From Lates calcarifer (lineage: Eukaryota; Chordata; Actinopteri; Centropomidae), in contig NC_066855.1 in NCBI RefSeq assembly GCF_001640805.2, positions 17,760,639 to 17,824,638 of the forward strand: a stretch of 64,000 nucleotides of DNA, written 5' to 3'. Of this stretch, positions 12,595 to 24,190 are shown in pieces. A model generated the notes under the pieces. That model had not been told where the DNA came from. It saw nothing but the letters and a program-made list of their open reading frames with translations, and searched no databases. Every line of letters begins with the position of its first letter. Positions within the stretch are counted from its first letter, which is position 1. The position numbers and the translations under genes are program-made.

Positions 12595-13572
12595 CTTTTG
12601 TCCTGGTGTGAGTGCCTTGTGATGACTCACAGTGAGCTAATGAGGGCAGCAGAAGTGGAGGAAGGAAAGCTGAGAAAAGAGAGAAAGAAACAGCTGATTG
12701 GAAGGGAGGAACATGTCTGAGAATGACTAAAATAATCAGCCAAACCTGCTCTCTTCTTTATTTCCTGAGCTGTTATGCCTCTCTATGCACCCCAGAGGAG
12801 GAAAATGGAAAATGAGCTAATATGGCCGTTAATGTGTGGCACTCTTAATCATAATTTTATTTTCTGCTATCCAGAAACTATCTGCAATTAGCCATTGAGT
12901 TTTTCTGGCCTGGACCTGCTCAGCCTGCGGGTCAGGAGTCGACCCAGGCAGAGTGTCTGATTGAAATAATTGCAAAAGTTTCTGTCGTTTTGGTAGGTTT
13001 GAGTTTGGATCATTTCTTGTTGGTTTGCACTGTTTGTCTAAGAATAATTTCTTTCTACAAATTGTTCACTGCAACACTTCAGCTTGTTTTCCATGTGTTT
13101 CATATAATGTAGAAGTAACAGTTAAAAAGGCTGAGAATTAGAATTATTGTTAAAACAGACCAAAACTTATTCAGAAAAAATCTAATCACTGCAGAACAAC
13201 AAATCCTAGCAGTTCTTTTTTTGTTCATATTCAAGATCCCCTTTTAAATTTGATAGGTTTTAAACTCGTCCTCTCCATAGGTTGTAATTTTTAGTCCATC
13301 TCAGTCTGTTTCAGCGGGCATTAATCACTAAAGAAGACTAAATATTATCAGTCTGTTCACTGCTTCACTGGCCTTCAGTTTCCCTCTAACTGCTGCAATT
13401 TTGTGTCCCCTGCTGGCAAGTCCAAAATAAAGCATGTTAGAGCAGTGAAATGCAGAGAGGGATACTTTGAATCAATTATTACCACACTGACATTTTCTGA
13501 ACTTTTAAAGGTATTTATGGCCTCAATCTCTTGCAAACCCTTGTCCCACTCAGGTTTAGCTTTCTTTCTTTT

Positions 13573-13574
<2 letters not shown>

Positions 13575-13603
<29 letters not shown>
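13575..13603. repeat. Poly-T tract, 29 T
   Basis: An uninterrupted run of 29 T preceded by imperfect T-rich sequence (tttctttctttttc). It could be the poly-A tail of a minus-strand retroposed copy, but nothing recognisable lies to its left or right. Confidence 0.9.
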
Positions 13604-13605
<2 letters not shown>

Positions 13606-16600
13606 TGGATTTGTGAATCATAACCAAAGTGGCATTCCAGACCAGAAATGGAAACAGAAGCCAGGCACAAGAAACGATACCTAGAGGCTGCAACCTGGCT
13701 TCCTCTCTGAGTCAGAGTTTAAACATTTAGCAGAGAGCTTTATTCAGGGTGACTTATACTAAGTGCAACAGAAGGAAAATGTCACTTTCTATGAACCATC
13801 TGATCGAGGGCAGGTAAAGCTTAAAAGCACAAGCCTGGAGCTGCTGTGGTTACAGAGGCTGGACAGTGACCTGACAGCCTCTGCTCTCTTTTTTTTCTGT
13901 ATGAGACTCACAGGTCTACTCATACAATGATAGTAATGATAATACTTAATTTGTTTGTAATTATTGCTATTATTATTTTTGATTTAATGCACAATGTTCA
14001 GGAACATCCAGGTACACAAACAGATTGACAAAGTATTAAGAAAAAAAAATGGGGTTTCAAAGTTTTATGGTCCACATTTCACAGGCAAACATTCCCTGCT
14101 CTGACAGATTCAGGGTCTTTGGCTTTGTAGGGCAGGACAGTGTCGAGCAGCCTGAACCAAAACTGTCAAATGGTGCGGCAGCTTTTTAGCTCTCCTTGCC
14201 TCTGCAATGCAAATCAAATGCTCCAAATATGGGGAATCAGACACCGACTGTAACTGGAGTCCCCTGAATTTGATTGAGAAGAGCTCAATCATATCAAAAC
14301 TCTTTTGTTTAGTTATTTATCCAGTTGTTTTGTGAAAATCAAATTCACTTGTTGTGAAATCAGAGCTGAAAGTCTACTTTTACATTTAACTCTAATTAGT
14401 CATTCAGCTGACGCCATTGTCGGGAGCAACTTAGAATTAAAATTAGATTTAGCCGTGACAGCACTGGCAGTATAACCAATAAAACAGGTCAAGTTATATC
14501 AAACCAATTAAAGTTCCTGTCGTTTTCATAGTAACATCATCTGACAGCCGTTCAGGTGTGCAGTGCTTGAGTTTGAGTCATATATTTTTCCTTTCACATT
14601 CAAATAATTAGGCTCTGCAAACTGTCAATATTAATTTATAATTATAATAAATTATAATAATGTCAGCATACTAGGCTGGGGGGGGAGGATTTCCTACTGC
14701 CTCTGTCCAGTGAATGCCTGAATAAGCTCCAGACTTCTTGTGCATGAAAATATTTTATGAAACTTATGAGATAAAGGCACTTTCTTAATGATGTTCAAAG
14801 GTGGGTTTTTTTCCAGTAATGATGCAACACGGTGTCTTTTGACCTTAGACCTGTTCAATTAGCAGTCAAAAAGAGAGTAACAATTCCATCTGTGTTTGAC
14901 AGTCAGTGCCGTTTTTAGCCAAATAGCAGCTACACAATTACACAGAAGCATTTCAACAACTATGGGATTGATTGCCTTGACATTTGCACAGATATCTGTG
15001 GTGCCCAGAGAGATGCTAGATAGAAAGATAATCCATCACAGTGGATGTCATTTTTGTTGTTACTTTTTGCCAGTAATATGGTACTAAACCTGCATCAACA
15101 CACAAAATGAGTCTAACTTCAACAGTAAAAGCAGGCATGATATTAGGTGTGATGGAGTAAGTTGAGTCAGGTCATGTTCAAATGTTTGTCAGTCAGATTT
15201 TACAGGATAGTAGAATAAATTCAAACCAGTGATTTCAAAAAAATTTAAAATAAAAAACTATGGTACGCTTTGGAAAGTGTGGAGCAGTTTATATTATGTG
15301 TTGTAAATATGCTAATGCACTGGTTTGGTTTATAGTGTGAGGATTGTGTGTATGGCACAAGTTTGCCAGCTGGAAGAATACTGACATTAACTGCTAAAAT
15401 AATCACAGCAAAACACATAATTCACATTTGAATTAATATATGACAATACTGGCAAATATCAGGCATATTTGCTACACAGCCACACAGTGCAAATGTTGGG
15501 AATCACAGGCAAACTGGCCTCTGAATATTTGCTGTACATATTCCCATGTTGAATCTAAATTAAATCTGACACATTTTCTGTGGCCAGTGGTCTACCTGCC
15601 AATTTCGACCAACTGCAGGGGAGAGATTGGTGTGACTCCGATGGCTAAAGATAAGTGCTGGATTTTCTGCCGCTACAAGAGTGTGTCCCCCCACAGTGCC
15701 TTGCTCAAAGTGGCTCTGGAGAAATTGATGAGAAATTGTGGCTGGCGAGGAGCTCGACAAATTGCTTTCAAGTCCTTCCACTTATGTTGTTCCAGTGTCT
15801 GAGCTCGAGAGAAGGAGGGATTATTTTTTTCCAGCAGATTTCTGGAGAGGGCTAGTGACAGGAACACTGAGACTGAAACTGCAGATTTGTTGTTGATTCT
15901 CAGCTGGTTCAGCACTACAAGAAGTACTCTCAGGTTTTTTGTTTAATATTTGATCCAATACAAATATCAAATTCAGGGTTAAAACTGACTTCTGTAGCAT
16001 TTTCAGTGAATATGATTCTATCCATCTGTATGAATGATGGAGAGACACTAACAGTAGCTCCTTTATTATGGTTCACGATGCTCCCCACACTGATGTTGTA
16101 CTTGTCCTGGTTTACAATGTCAACACTGTGTAACTGCACCTCAGCAAATCCTTTACGAGTCATCGCATTACCTGATCAGCCTGTGACATTTTTATACTGC
16201 ATACCAATAAAAAGGTGAAACGAGCTCACAAACATGACACCACATCCATCATTTTTGCAGGAGTGTGAATGTTATATCAGAATGTCAGTTTGAACCTTTT
16301 TAACCTCCTTAATATGACATGATTGGACATCAGATTGGTGAGCTTTATCTCAGTCTTAAATGAGTCCTGTGCGACACCTTTTTGCCAAGCTCGAACCTTT
16401 AAAAACACCTGCCAAGGCACTGTGGCAAACAAGCTGCCATTGTGGCTGAGGTTTTCAACATTCAGTCACAAACCTCTGGCCAGAATGTTTAAAAGTATGC
16501 CACATAAATACTTATGTAATGTTGCCTTGCTCAAAGTGAGGGGTAAAAGAGTTAACAAAGGAGATGGTGTGCAGTCTGTAGATTTCAGTGCTTTCATTTT

Positions 16601-19004
16601 TTGTCACATGTTCGAGGAGAAGGAATTAAAGATTGATAGGTTGACAGGTGATTCATGGACAGCTGCTAATGCAGGTAGACAGCTACTAATGCCTCCCACA
16701 GAGCTTAGCCTCAAGCGGTGCCTTTGAAATCAGTGGGAAACTGTGAATCACAGAGCTCTGAATTTCAAATTGCATCATAGTTACCCAATTGTTCCATTTG
16801 AGTGAATGTTCTTTCCCCTCAAATTTACTAGAGATGTGGGAGGATAAGACTGACTGACAGACGGCTGGATACACAGAAAATGTGATGCAGAGCGAAAACA
16901 ATGACATGGGGAAAAATTGAATGAGAAAAAAATCTGGAAAGATGGGGATAGTGAGATGAAACAGCTGGAGTAAAAAAGGAGTGTAGGAGTAGAGAGTGGC
17001 AGTTGGAGTCAGTCAGGACTTTGTACAAGCCAACTGTCAGTGCTAATAGACAGAGAAGGATGGAGGGGGGGGGGGAGAGAGATGTTCAGGCCAAACAACC
17101 TGTCACCAGCTATAACAGAGCATAACGCAACACAGCTGCCTTGTCTGAATGTCAGAGAAGGAAACTTCTCTGCAAGTTTGGAGAAGAGTCTGCAAGCAAT
17201 CTAAATGATATTCTCAAATGGATAGATCCTGTCTGTTTCAGTGGCACAGCCAAGGCCGGTGCAGGACTAGAGATGATGGTCTCAGTCCTTGCCAAGTCAG
17301 CTGAGATGGCAGCCTCCGCAAATGTCTGCATCACAGCTCTTATTTTCCCTTCTGAAGGGTTGTGTTTGCCTTGCTGTTTGGTTGGTTTTTGTGGGTCACG
17401 GATATATCCTCACAGGACACCCAAACATCAGCAAAGATGAAAGCAACTTCTACAAAGACTTTTGAATCAGCTGGGCTTTGAACAGTAATTGACAAGAGTG
17501 AGGGAGTGCATCAGCTCACTTCAAGTAATCAAGTCAGCTCCTCAGTGACTGAGAAATCTGCTGCCAGTCTGACAGTTGTCATTAGCAGGAAAGCTGGTAG
17601 AACTTGTTGGGAGCAATCAAAATCTGACACCTGCCTTTTTTTTCCCCCAGAAAATCAGAAAATGTCTCCCGAGTACCCTGACGTCTTTACAGTAGTGGTT
17701 TTAAATAACCTATGGTTTGTTACACCTTGTGTTTCGCTTGCAGAGGTTTCACCACTGGCTCTGTTGCTTAAACCATCAGACAAATGCTGCGCAGCATCCG
17801 AGAGTATCTGTTCCAGAAAACAGGATCTGAATGATTGAAGGAAACAGTGTTGACTTGTGGTAGGATACCAGACTCAAATCTGTTACCCCAGGTGTCAGAG
17901 TTATGTGTTTCATATCAAAGTTATGCACTTCATTAGCCTAACGCATAACAACCAAAGAACATTTTTAGCTGCTTGAACAAATAACCAGTGTCGTCATCTT
18001 TCTTGAGTGTCTCCTTTCATCCAGCCAACTCCTCCCTCAGTCTGCATAAGACTAAAATTAGGCTGTAGAGCCATGGAACATATGTTTTGATACAGGTTAG
18101 TGCTTTCTGTTTCAATGAAAACTCTGTGGGTATGGAGATGATTGTCTGTCAGTTCAGTGGAGAACATGCTGGCTCGGTTACAGTCAGAGATTATTTCTTT
18201 CCTTTGATACCTGCAGAGTCCCAAATGCGCCTGTTGGATCATACAGCACAGACTTAAAAAACACAAGTGCTTAGTACAAGGAAAGGACTTGTGGGTTGGG
18301 GTGATGTAACGGATGGTGTCTTCATTTAGCTTGGCAGCCTTGTAGAACTTTCTTTGAAAAGAAGAGTCTGAGTCAGTTTAACAGAAGAATTCTTCACTTG
18401 ACTCAGTTCCATGACGCTGTCACAGTTGTTTGTCGGGCTCAAATGTCTGTCTTAGCTGAATTTTGATTGGTCACCAACACACCAACACACCTTAAAGCAC
18501 CGCATGACCAGCTCTGAAAAAGACACGCAATCACTTTTTAGCCTTTGTTTATCAAGAGAACGTTTTTTTCTGTTCACTCTGTAGTGAGTGTCTCTGCATA
18601 TTAACTGTCAGGTCAAAGGCTTTTTTCCTGATAATTCAGTGTCATAGGCTGAGAGGAGCGAAGAGTGATCTGGCTGTGAACATGCAGAGGTTCATTTCAC
18701 AGCAGTGAATGCTACAGTGCTTCTGAGAGCTGTTTGGAATTTTGAAAGATTTAAAAGTCAAAAATGTCCACCCCTTTGTCAAGATTAAACCCATTTCCTC
18801 ACAGAAAATCTTTTCTGTCTTAATTTGTATTAACCAATATTTACATTTGTCAGGGTCTAAACCAGACATTATATCGGATTGTTGTGTCTGCAGACTTTCA
18901 TAATGGAGAAGGATTTATAGACTGTTGTTCCTATGTCTCTGTAGTTGATAGCACTTTCCAAATGGTTTATATTTGACCCTCTTTTATTCTTTCTGTCGCT
19001 TCAG

Positions 19005-19210
19005 ATATCCGTGGCCTGCAGGGTTTTCTGGATCAGACGTCCCGTCAAGGCGTGGACGTCGCGTTGCAGAGAGTGGACAGGAACATCAGCAAAGTCTTCA
19101 CCAACCTCTTCACCACCATGAGGACAGAGGAGCTCAACCGGTACAGAGACACACTGCGCAGAGCCATCCTGCTGCTCAGCCCCCATGGAGCGCACACATT
19201 CATCCAACAG
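19005..19210 (+). CDS. Internal coding exon of an unidentified vertebrate gene
   Basis: This 206-bp exon encodes 68 full codons after two bases that complete a codon split by the preceding intron. The acceptor is a long pyrimidine stretch ending 'tctgtcgcttcag'. The donor is 'caacag|gtcagt', close to consensus. The reading frame has no stop and third positions are rich in G/C, unlike the surrounding DNA. The peptide starts '[20 protein letters not shown]', passes through '[20 protein letters not shown]' and ends '[17 protein letters not shown]'. It is charged, probably alpha-helical, with no signal peptide, transmembrane segment or cysteine, and suggests part of a large intracellular helical protein. 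I do not recognise the family. It joins in phase 0 to the candidate exon at 20062. The minus-strand frames across it are shadows. Confidence 0.85.
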
Positions 19211-20061
19211 GTCAGTCCTACATTCATTTTATTGGCTAATGTTCAGCAAAGACGTGGTTCTCCACGTGTGTGCCGTGGGCAGATGAGAATGTCTGGGTAT
19301 AAATTCCTGCAGGGAACATTTATATTTACACACATATGGAATAAGCCACATGTACAATAAGTTGTAAATAATTAGGTTGCACATCAGTGTGCATCTACAA
19401 GAGAGTGAATTATTGTACACGTGTGTGTATAGATTTTTTTTACATTGTGTACAGTGTATAAGTAATACATGAGTGTATGTATATCAATACATTACACTAA
19501 TGAGCACATCTAGGGAAGAAGGTGTCTGGCAAACAAATGAGTACACATGTTCTTAGGGAGTGAGTATGTGTTGCCTTAATAGGGAACCTTGCATGTACAT
19601 CATAGTGGATACGATGGTGTGTTAGAGGCACAACTGAGGGAATAAGTATAAAGGGAACAAGTTGTCTGAGTCTAGTTTCCCCCCTTGCCTGGTGCTGCAC
19701 CATATGTCTTCATGTTGATCACTTCTATAAGGAAAACAAATGAACGGAGCAAGAAAGTAAGTGAACATTAGGAATAAGAAAATGGAAACCAGCAAGTGTA
19801 CATAAGTAACAACTGAGTGTGCTAAGGGAACAAGTGAACATAGATAGGGAACAAGTAGTCATGTAAAAAGAACATGTAAATGTAAAAAGGGAACAAGTGA
19901 ATGTACATAGGGGATATGTTGTGTTAAGGGTAACGAGTGAGTCTGTATGGAGCAAGTGTGCATCCTTAAGGAACAACTGAGTGTGTAAAGGGAAGAAGTG
20001 GGTGTACATAGGGTACATGCTGTGTGTAAAGTGACAAAAATCTGTCTCTCTGTTTGTCCAG
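19211..20061 (+). other. Small intron filled by decayed minisatellite
   Basis: This 851-bp interval runs from the donor 'gtcagt' to an acceptor 'tctctctgtttgtccag'. From about 19500 to 20035 it is largely a degenerate tandem array based on a 'agggaacaagtgaatgtaca'-like unit of about 20 bases: 'gggaacaagt' recurs at about 19656, 19825, 19847 and 19889, with many weaker variants such as 'ggaacaactgagtgtg'. The minus-strand open frame here (rich in 'CTLF', 'CSLST'-like words) is a by-product of the repeat. Confidence 0.65.
19500..20035 (+). repeat. Degenerate intronic minisatellite
   Basis: Imperfect tandem units of about 18-24 bases with the core 'gggaacaagtg' followed by 'tgtacat' or 'tgtaaa'. 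Clear units lie between about 19800 and 20030; copies further left are more decayed. Unit length varies, so this is an old array. Confidence 0.7.
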
Positions 20062-20122
20062 GCTGTGTCCATGCTCTCAGTGCTGAACACAAACTGGATC
20101 ACTGATCATTTGCAAGCTTTTG
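20062..20122 (+). CDS. Candidate second coding exon, abutting a GT tract
   Basis: After the strong acceptor 'tctctctgtttgtccag' the phase-0 reading is 'AVSMLSVLNTNWITDHLQAF', then one base of the next codon if the donor is the GT at 20123. This continues the first exon's peptide (...THE end 'HTFIQQ' then 'AVSMLSVLNTNW') in a plausible helical style, without a stop. The proposed donor 'ttttg|gtgcat' is weak. The frame stays open into the GT microsatellite from 20139, where it would read Cys-Val repeats, which is unlikely to be coding. A better-looking donor, 'cccag|gtgtgagt', sits at 20226/20227, beyond the microsatellite. The exon is therefore likely but its 3' end is unresolved. Confidence 0.6.
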
Positions 20123-20135
20123 GTGCATGTGTCTA

Positions 20136-20138
<3 letters not shown>

Positions 20139-20194
<56 letters not shown>
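20139..20194 (+). repeat. (GT)28 microsatellite
   Basis: An uninterrupted run of 28 GT units, starting 17 bases after the probable end of the coding exon. A CA array of opposite polarity lies 80 bases downstream, so the transcript could fold into a long GU/CA hairpin. Its position next to a splice donor makes it relevant to splicing. Confidence 0.97.
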
Positions 20195-20197
<3 letters not shown>

Positions 20198-20274
20198 TCT
20201 TTGTGTGTGTGCGCATGTGTGCCCAGGTGTGAGTGGCCACCTGGAGTGACAGATGGAGCTGGTTGGTCCACATG

Positions 20275-20321
20275 CACACACACACACACACACACACACA
20301 CACCACACACACACACACACA
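20275..20321 (+). repeat. (CA)n microsatellite
   Basis: About 23 CA units with one interruption ('caccacac'). Together with the (GT)28 tract at 20139-20194 it makes a large inverted repeat with an 80-base loop. Confidence 0.95.
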
Positions 20322-23090
20322 ACAGAAGCCCGTCCAAGGGGATGCTCAATTTCGCTCAGTATTTATTAACAGTTTCATTTTTCACCCTGACTTCTGTCCA
20401 TGGATCACAGTGATGTATGTATATGTTTGAGCGTGAGTCAATGCTTTTAATTATTTACATGATCTGTGACACTGTCTGTCTATACTGGGCGTACTGTGCA
20501 AATGTCTTAGATAAACAGAGGCAGACCTAATTGAGAGGTGTATGACTTTGACAGCTGCTGATTTTTACCAAACAAATTATTGTTATTAATCGCAAGAGAG
20601 AGTGCACCAAAGTAGTTCATGATGCCTGAGATATCATGACATTAATAATAAAAGACAAATACAACACAATGCTTAGCAATACTTTTGAGCCCCTATGCAT
20701 CAATTATAGTCATTTTGGGCAGAGAGACAGTGAATAAGTATTAAATCCACCTTTAAAAATTGTTTCCTAACATGTAATTTAAGTGATTTTTCTTTCCAGT
20801 AGACAGTGGGCAGTAGACAACACTACAAAAGAGTTTGTGTGTTATTGTGACCTTAGTGCGTGTGTATGTGTGTGTTAAAGAGAGAGAGATTTCCCTTGAT
20901 GAGAGCAGCAGACAAAAAGCTTTTCTGTGTACAGGGACTTGAGTCCTAGGGTGTTTGTGCACACTTAATGACTTATTTAACTGCTGTGCAATAGTGTGTG
21001 TGACTCCGCTGTACAGGGTGACCTCTGATCTCACACACACACACAAATACACACACAGACACCACTAGCCCTAGCTCGCATTGGCCTCCTGGCCTTACCT
21101 CACAAATCTCTAACTAGTAGGAGTGTACGTGGGTGTGTGTGCATTTGTATGTGTGTGTAGCAGGCTTCTCATTTACGTTCAGCTTGCCAGTCAAGCTGCG
21201 TTGCCATGGCAGCAGCTTTAAGTATTAATGCAGCTCTCTCTCTTCATCCATCTTCCAGGGACAGACATGATTGTTTTCATATCTTAATTAACCTGACTAC
21301 ACACACACACACACACACACAGATAGAGAGAGGGTGTGCAGTGTACAGATGTTAACACATGCTCCAGCAAACCGTCACATGTCCAACACACACAACAACA
21401 ACACAGAGCTTGCTGTTAAAGGTTTATTTCCTAATTTGACAATGCAGCATGACAGGAATAGATAAGAAATAAATGAACTACAATTGACAGCCAGTGATTG
21501 TTATTATGTTGGAAAAAGTAGTAGAAGAAAAAGCATCCGTCATCCAAACCCACTCATTAGTTTATTTAGTTTTAGTTTTTCATTAGCAGACCTGCTGCCA
21601 TGCAGCTGTTATCTGGTATCAGACATTTCTGCCCACAGCTACAATCAACACGTTTAATTTCATTTGCACTTTTTTCCCCCTTTGTCAAGTCTTCCATATG
21701 CCTAAAACACATTCATTAAGATTGATTAAATCTGTGTGAAAACAGATGGTGTACTTGCAGCCTGGATGGTCAGATAAATGGTATTCATGTCATTCAAATG
21801 TACATGTATAGCTTTTAGTCTCATTCTACCTTGCGTGTGGAGTTGTTTTTGTCAGCTTCAGAGCACAAACGCTTTTGTTAATTACACATTCCTATACACA
21901 GTATTTTTTTTTTTTTCCATCTACACGTCACGAGTTGATGTGCAAATTTAACACCACCTACGTTTGTCACACACAGAGGTCACATGTCAGTCCTTGCAGT
22001 AATGACAGGAGGGAAGACAGACTTTGTAATTGCTGCCATGTATTTAAAGGGATTGTCAGTGGTTGGTTGGGGTTCAACAGCCTCCTATACACTGACCTCT
22101 GCGTGTGAAGAGAGAGGGAGACAAAGAGAAGAAGAAATTAGTGAGTCACGACGGTTGCAGCAGGAAGCTTCTTATCTGAGAGCTGACAATGAGCGGGTGT
22201 GTGTTATGAATGTCTCCAGTTGTCAGTCAACCGCTCTCTCACTTGCTATATTTCTCTGTTCAGATGGAGTCATCAGCGGTCAGAATTTTCTCCGCCTGTA
22301 CAGAGAAAATGTAATAACAAGACTAAGAGTCTCCAGCCATGCTAGCAGCTCTGTAAGGCTGTGCTTAAGAACCGCAACGCTTATATGTTGCTTTTTCGAA
22401 AAATGATTTCATATCAGGGTTTGTTCAGTTTTTATGATTTTGGCCTCTTTTAACAAACACAGTTTCCCACAAGCTTTAGACATTTGTGGGTTGAACATCA
22501 CCACTCGACAGAAGAGGTGGGTCCATGTGCGAGTCGAGGGATCACAGCTGAGATTACAGTTTATATGGATACAGATGAGAACAAGTTATGATGATGAATA
22601 AAAGAGCTTCAGTTTTGTTTAGTTTTTTTTCCTGTGCTCATAAAGTAATTGTTGTTTCACTTTGTTTAAGGTTTCAGTTTATTGTAGGAGCTGCTGTAGT
22701 GGAGCAGATTATTTTTCTTTTCTTTTCTTTTCTTTTCTTTTTTTATTTTGACAAAGATGGATGGAAGAAATGCTGAATGCAGATTGTATTGAGTTACAGA
22801 AGCCAGTGGGACAGAGGATAGAAAAGGAAGTGAGGTCTATTGCATTTGCAGCAGCTTGGTCATAAACCAAAGTGTTGGACAAATGAAGAAACTGACCTGA
22901 TAATGGCGTTAGATGAAAAGCTAAGGTATCACTAGTTACTAAGTTATTGTTAGTTATTGCAGTTCATTGCAGTTGCATTTACTGAGGTGTTTGGAGCAAA
23001 AGGATGGATCCACCAGTGTCGTCATCCGTATTTCCATTCCATTAGCATAGCTAAAAAGCTAAATCGTACACTTATAGAGAATGGGGATAT
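20322..23090. other. Non-coding stretch, probably intron
   Basis: No exon was seen. Contents: GT/CA-rich patches at 20858-20874, 21030-21056 and 21300-21321; a T-rich run at 21904-21916; and a (TTTTC)n tract at 22711-22740. Confidence 0.5.
22711..22740 (+). repeat. (TTTTC)n microsatellite
   Basis: About six pentanucleotide TTTTC units, followed by further T-rich sequence. On the other strand this is (GAAAA)n, a pattern often left from decayed poly-A tails. Confidence 0.9.
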
Positions 23091-23098
23091 GAACTTAA

Positions 23099-23501
23099 CA
23101 GTGGCAGGCTGTGCATTTCTCACCTAGGCCTTCACCTGAATAAAAAAAACAGCTATTAAATCTATACCAACATGTTTTAGCTTGGACTGGTCGCTCTGAT
23201 CATCCAATCAAATGACAGATGGCCCCTGCATTGTTGATTCTGAAGGCATCTAGGCAGATTGCTTTTAACTTGGCAACACAGGACTGAAATCTGATTGGAT
23301 AAAAGCTCTAACATAAACAGACTGTATTGGAAGCAGCGTAACCAAGAAGAAAGCTATGAGATGAAGAGAAAAGACTGTTGGGAACAATTTAATACATATA
23401 GTATTAATGAAAAAAAAACACATATAAAAGTATAATTCAGTGATTGTGACAGTGTTTAGGTCAGCAGAGAAGGCCTTGGTGGCTCTGAGAGCTCACCAAT
23501 G
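23099..23501. mobile_element. hAT-like non-autonomous DNA element, 403 bp
   Basis: The left end reads 'cagtggcaggctgtgcattt' and the right end, on the minus strand, reads 'cattggtgagctctcagagc'. Both ends then continue with similar words ('cacctaggccttc' and 'caccaaggccttc' at matching distance), so they form imperfect terminal inverted repeats. The flanks 'gaacttaa' (23091-23098) and 'gaactgaa' (23502-23509) match at 7 of 8 positions, which fits the 8-bp target duplication of hAT transposons. There is no transposase frame inside, so it would have been mobilised in trans. The last 21 bases of the window repeat the left end almost exactly. Confidence 0.75.
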
Positions 23502-24129
23502 GAACTGAAAATTGCTTAAAACATTTCAAAAGAAAATATGTAGATTCAGCAAGTGTGTCTACAGATGGGCTACAAATGACAGGAAAGCCAGAGTAAAAGG
23601 TGTTAGTGAAGTGTTGTCCCTCCAGAACAGCTTCAGCTTCAGATTATGTGGTGTTTTGATGATGGTGGTTGAGAGCGCTGTCTAAGACATCACACCGAAA
23701 TTTCAGTGCAGAAATGTATAATAAGAACCAGATGGTGGTTATTTGATGGTGATTTGGTTTAAAGAAGTAAATACAAGTAGTGTGAGTTAATTAAGGAAGC
23801 TATTTCTGCTATTTCAATGTGCTCACTGATGAAAAATGCGAAAAATTTGCGAAAAAACTGTTGCCATAAAACTGACTTGCCCATAATCACCCATAATGGC
23901 CTCACCACAATGTAAATGTAAACATGGCCTCTGTTGTCTCTATTGTCTCACTGTATAGACTGTGATGTTCTTTGTTGTTGTTTTTTTCTCTTCTAAGATG
24001 AATGAAAATCCCCTCCAGAAATATTATCATTTGGTCGTTTGTCTGCCCTTAATGGTGGTAATGCCCATGTGTGAGTGTCCATAAAAAGTGGGAGTCTTTG
24101 GCACAGGGACATAAATAGCTCCTGTGCGT

Positions 24130-24150
24130 TTGTGTGTGTGTGTGTGTGTG

Positions 24151-24181
<31 letters not shown>

Positions 24182-24190
24182 AGAGAGAGA
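24130..24190 (+). repeat. Compound microsatellite (GT)n(GA)n
   Basis: About 18 GT units with one phase slip, then 'aa', then about 11 GA units. This is the same GT-then-GA architecture as at 9151-9217. Confidence 0.95.

Larger units (their letters stand above)
9900..19004. other. Non-coding stretch, probably intron upstream of the exon
   Basis: About 9 kb with no convincing exon. It contains a GT microsatellite (12566-12594), a T29 run (13575-13603), a G run near 17068-17077 and many short stop-bounded frames. About 12720-12970 is low in repeats and has homeobox-like 'aatta' words, so it is a candidate conserved block. The stretch ends in the strong acceptor at 19003-19004. Intron status follows from that acceptor; how far upstream the intron extends is not visible. 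Confidence 0.6.

Noticed and set aside
17141..17440. 99-residue frame that looks moderately protein-like
   Set aside because: No acceptor/donor pair bounds it and no motif is recognisable; both strands are open, which suggests chance.
19725..20102. 125-residue minus-strand frame with repeated CTLF/CSLST-like words
   Set aside because: It reads through the degenerate minisatellite of the small intron, antisense to the exon; the repetition comes from the DNA array, not from a protein domain.
20077..20430. Several Cys-Val or His-Thr repeat frames on both strands
   Set aside because: Translations of the GT and CA microsatellites.
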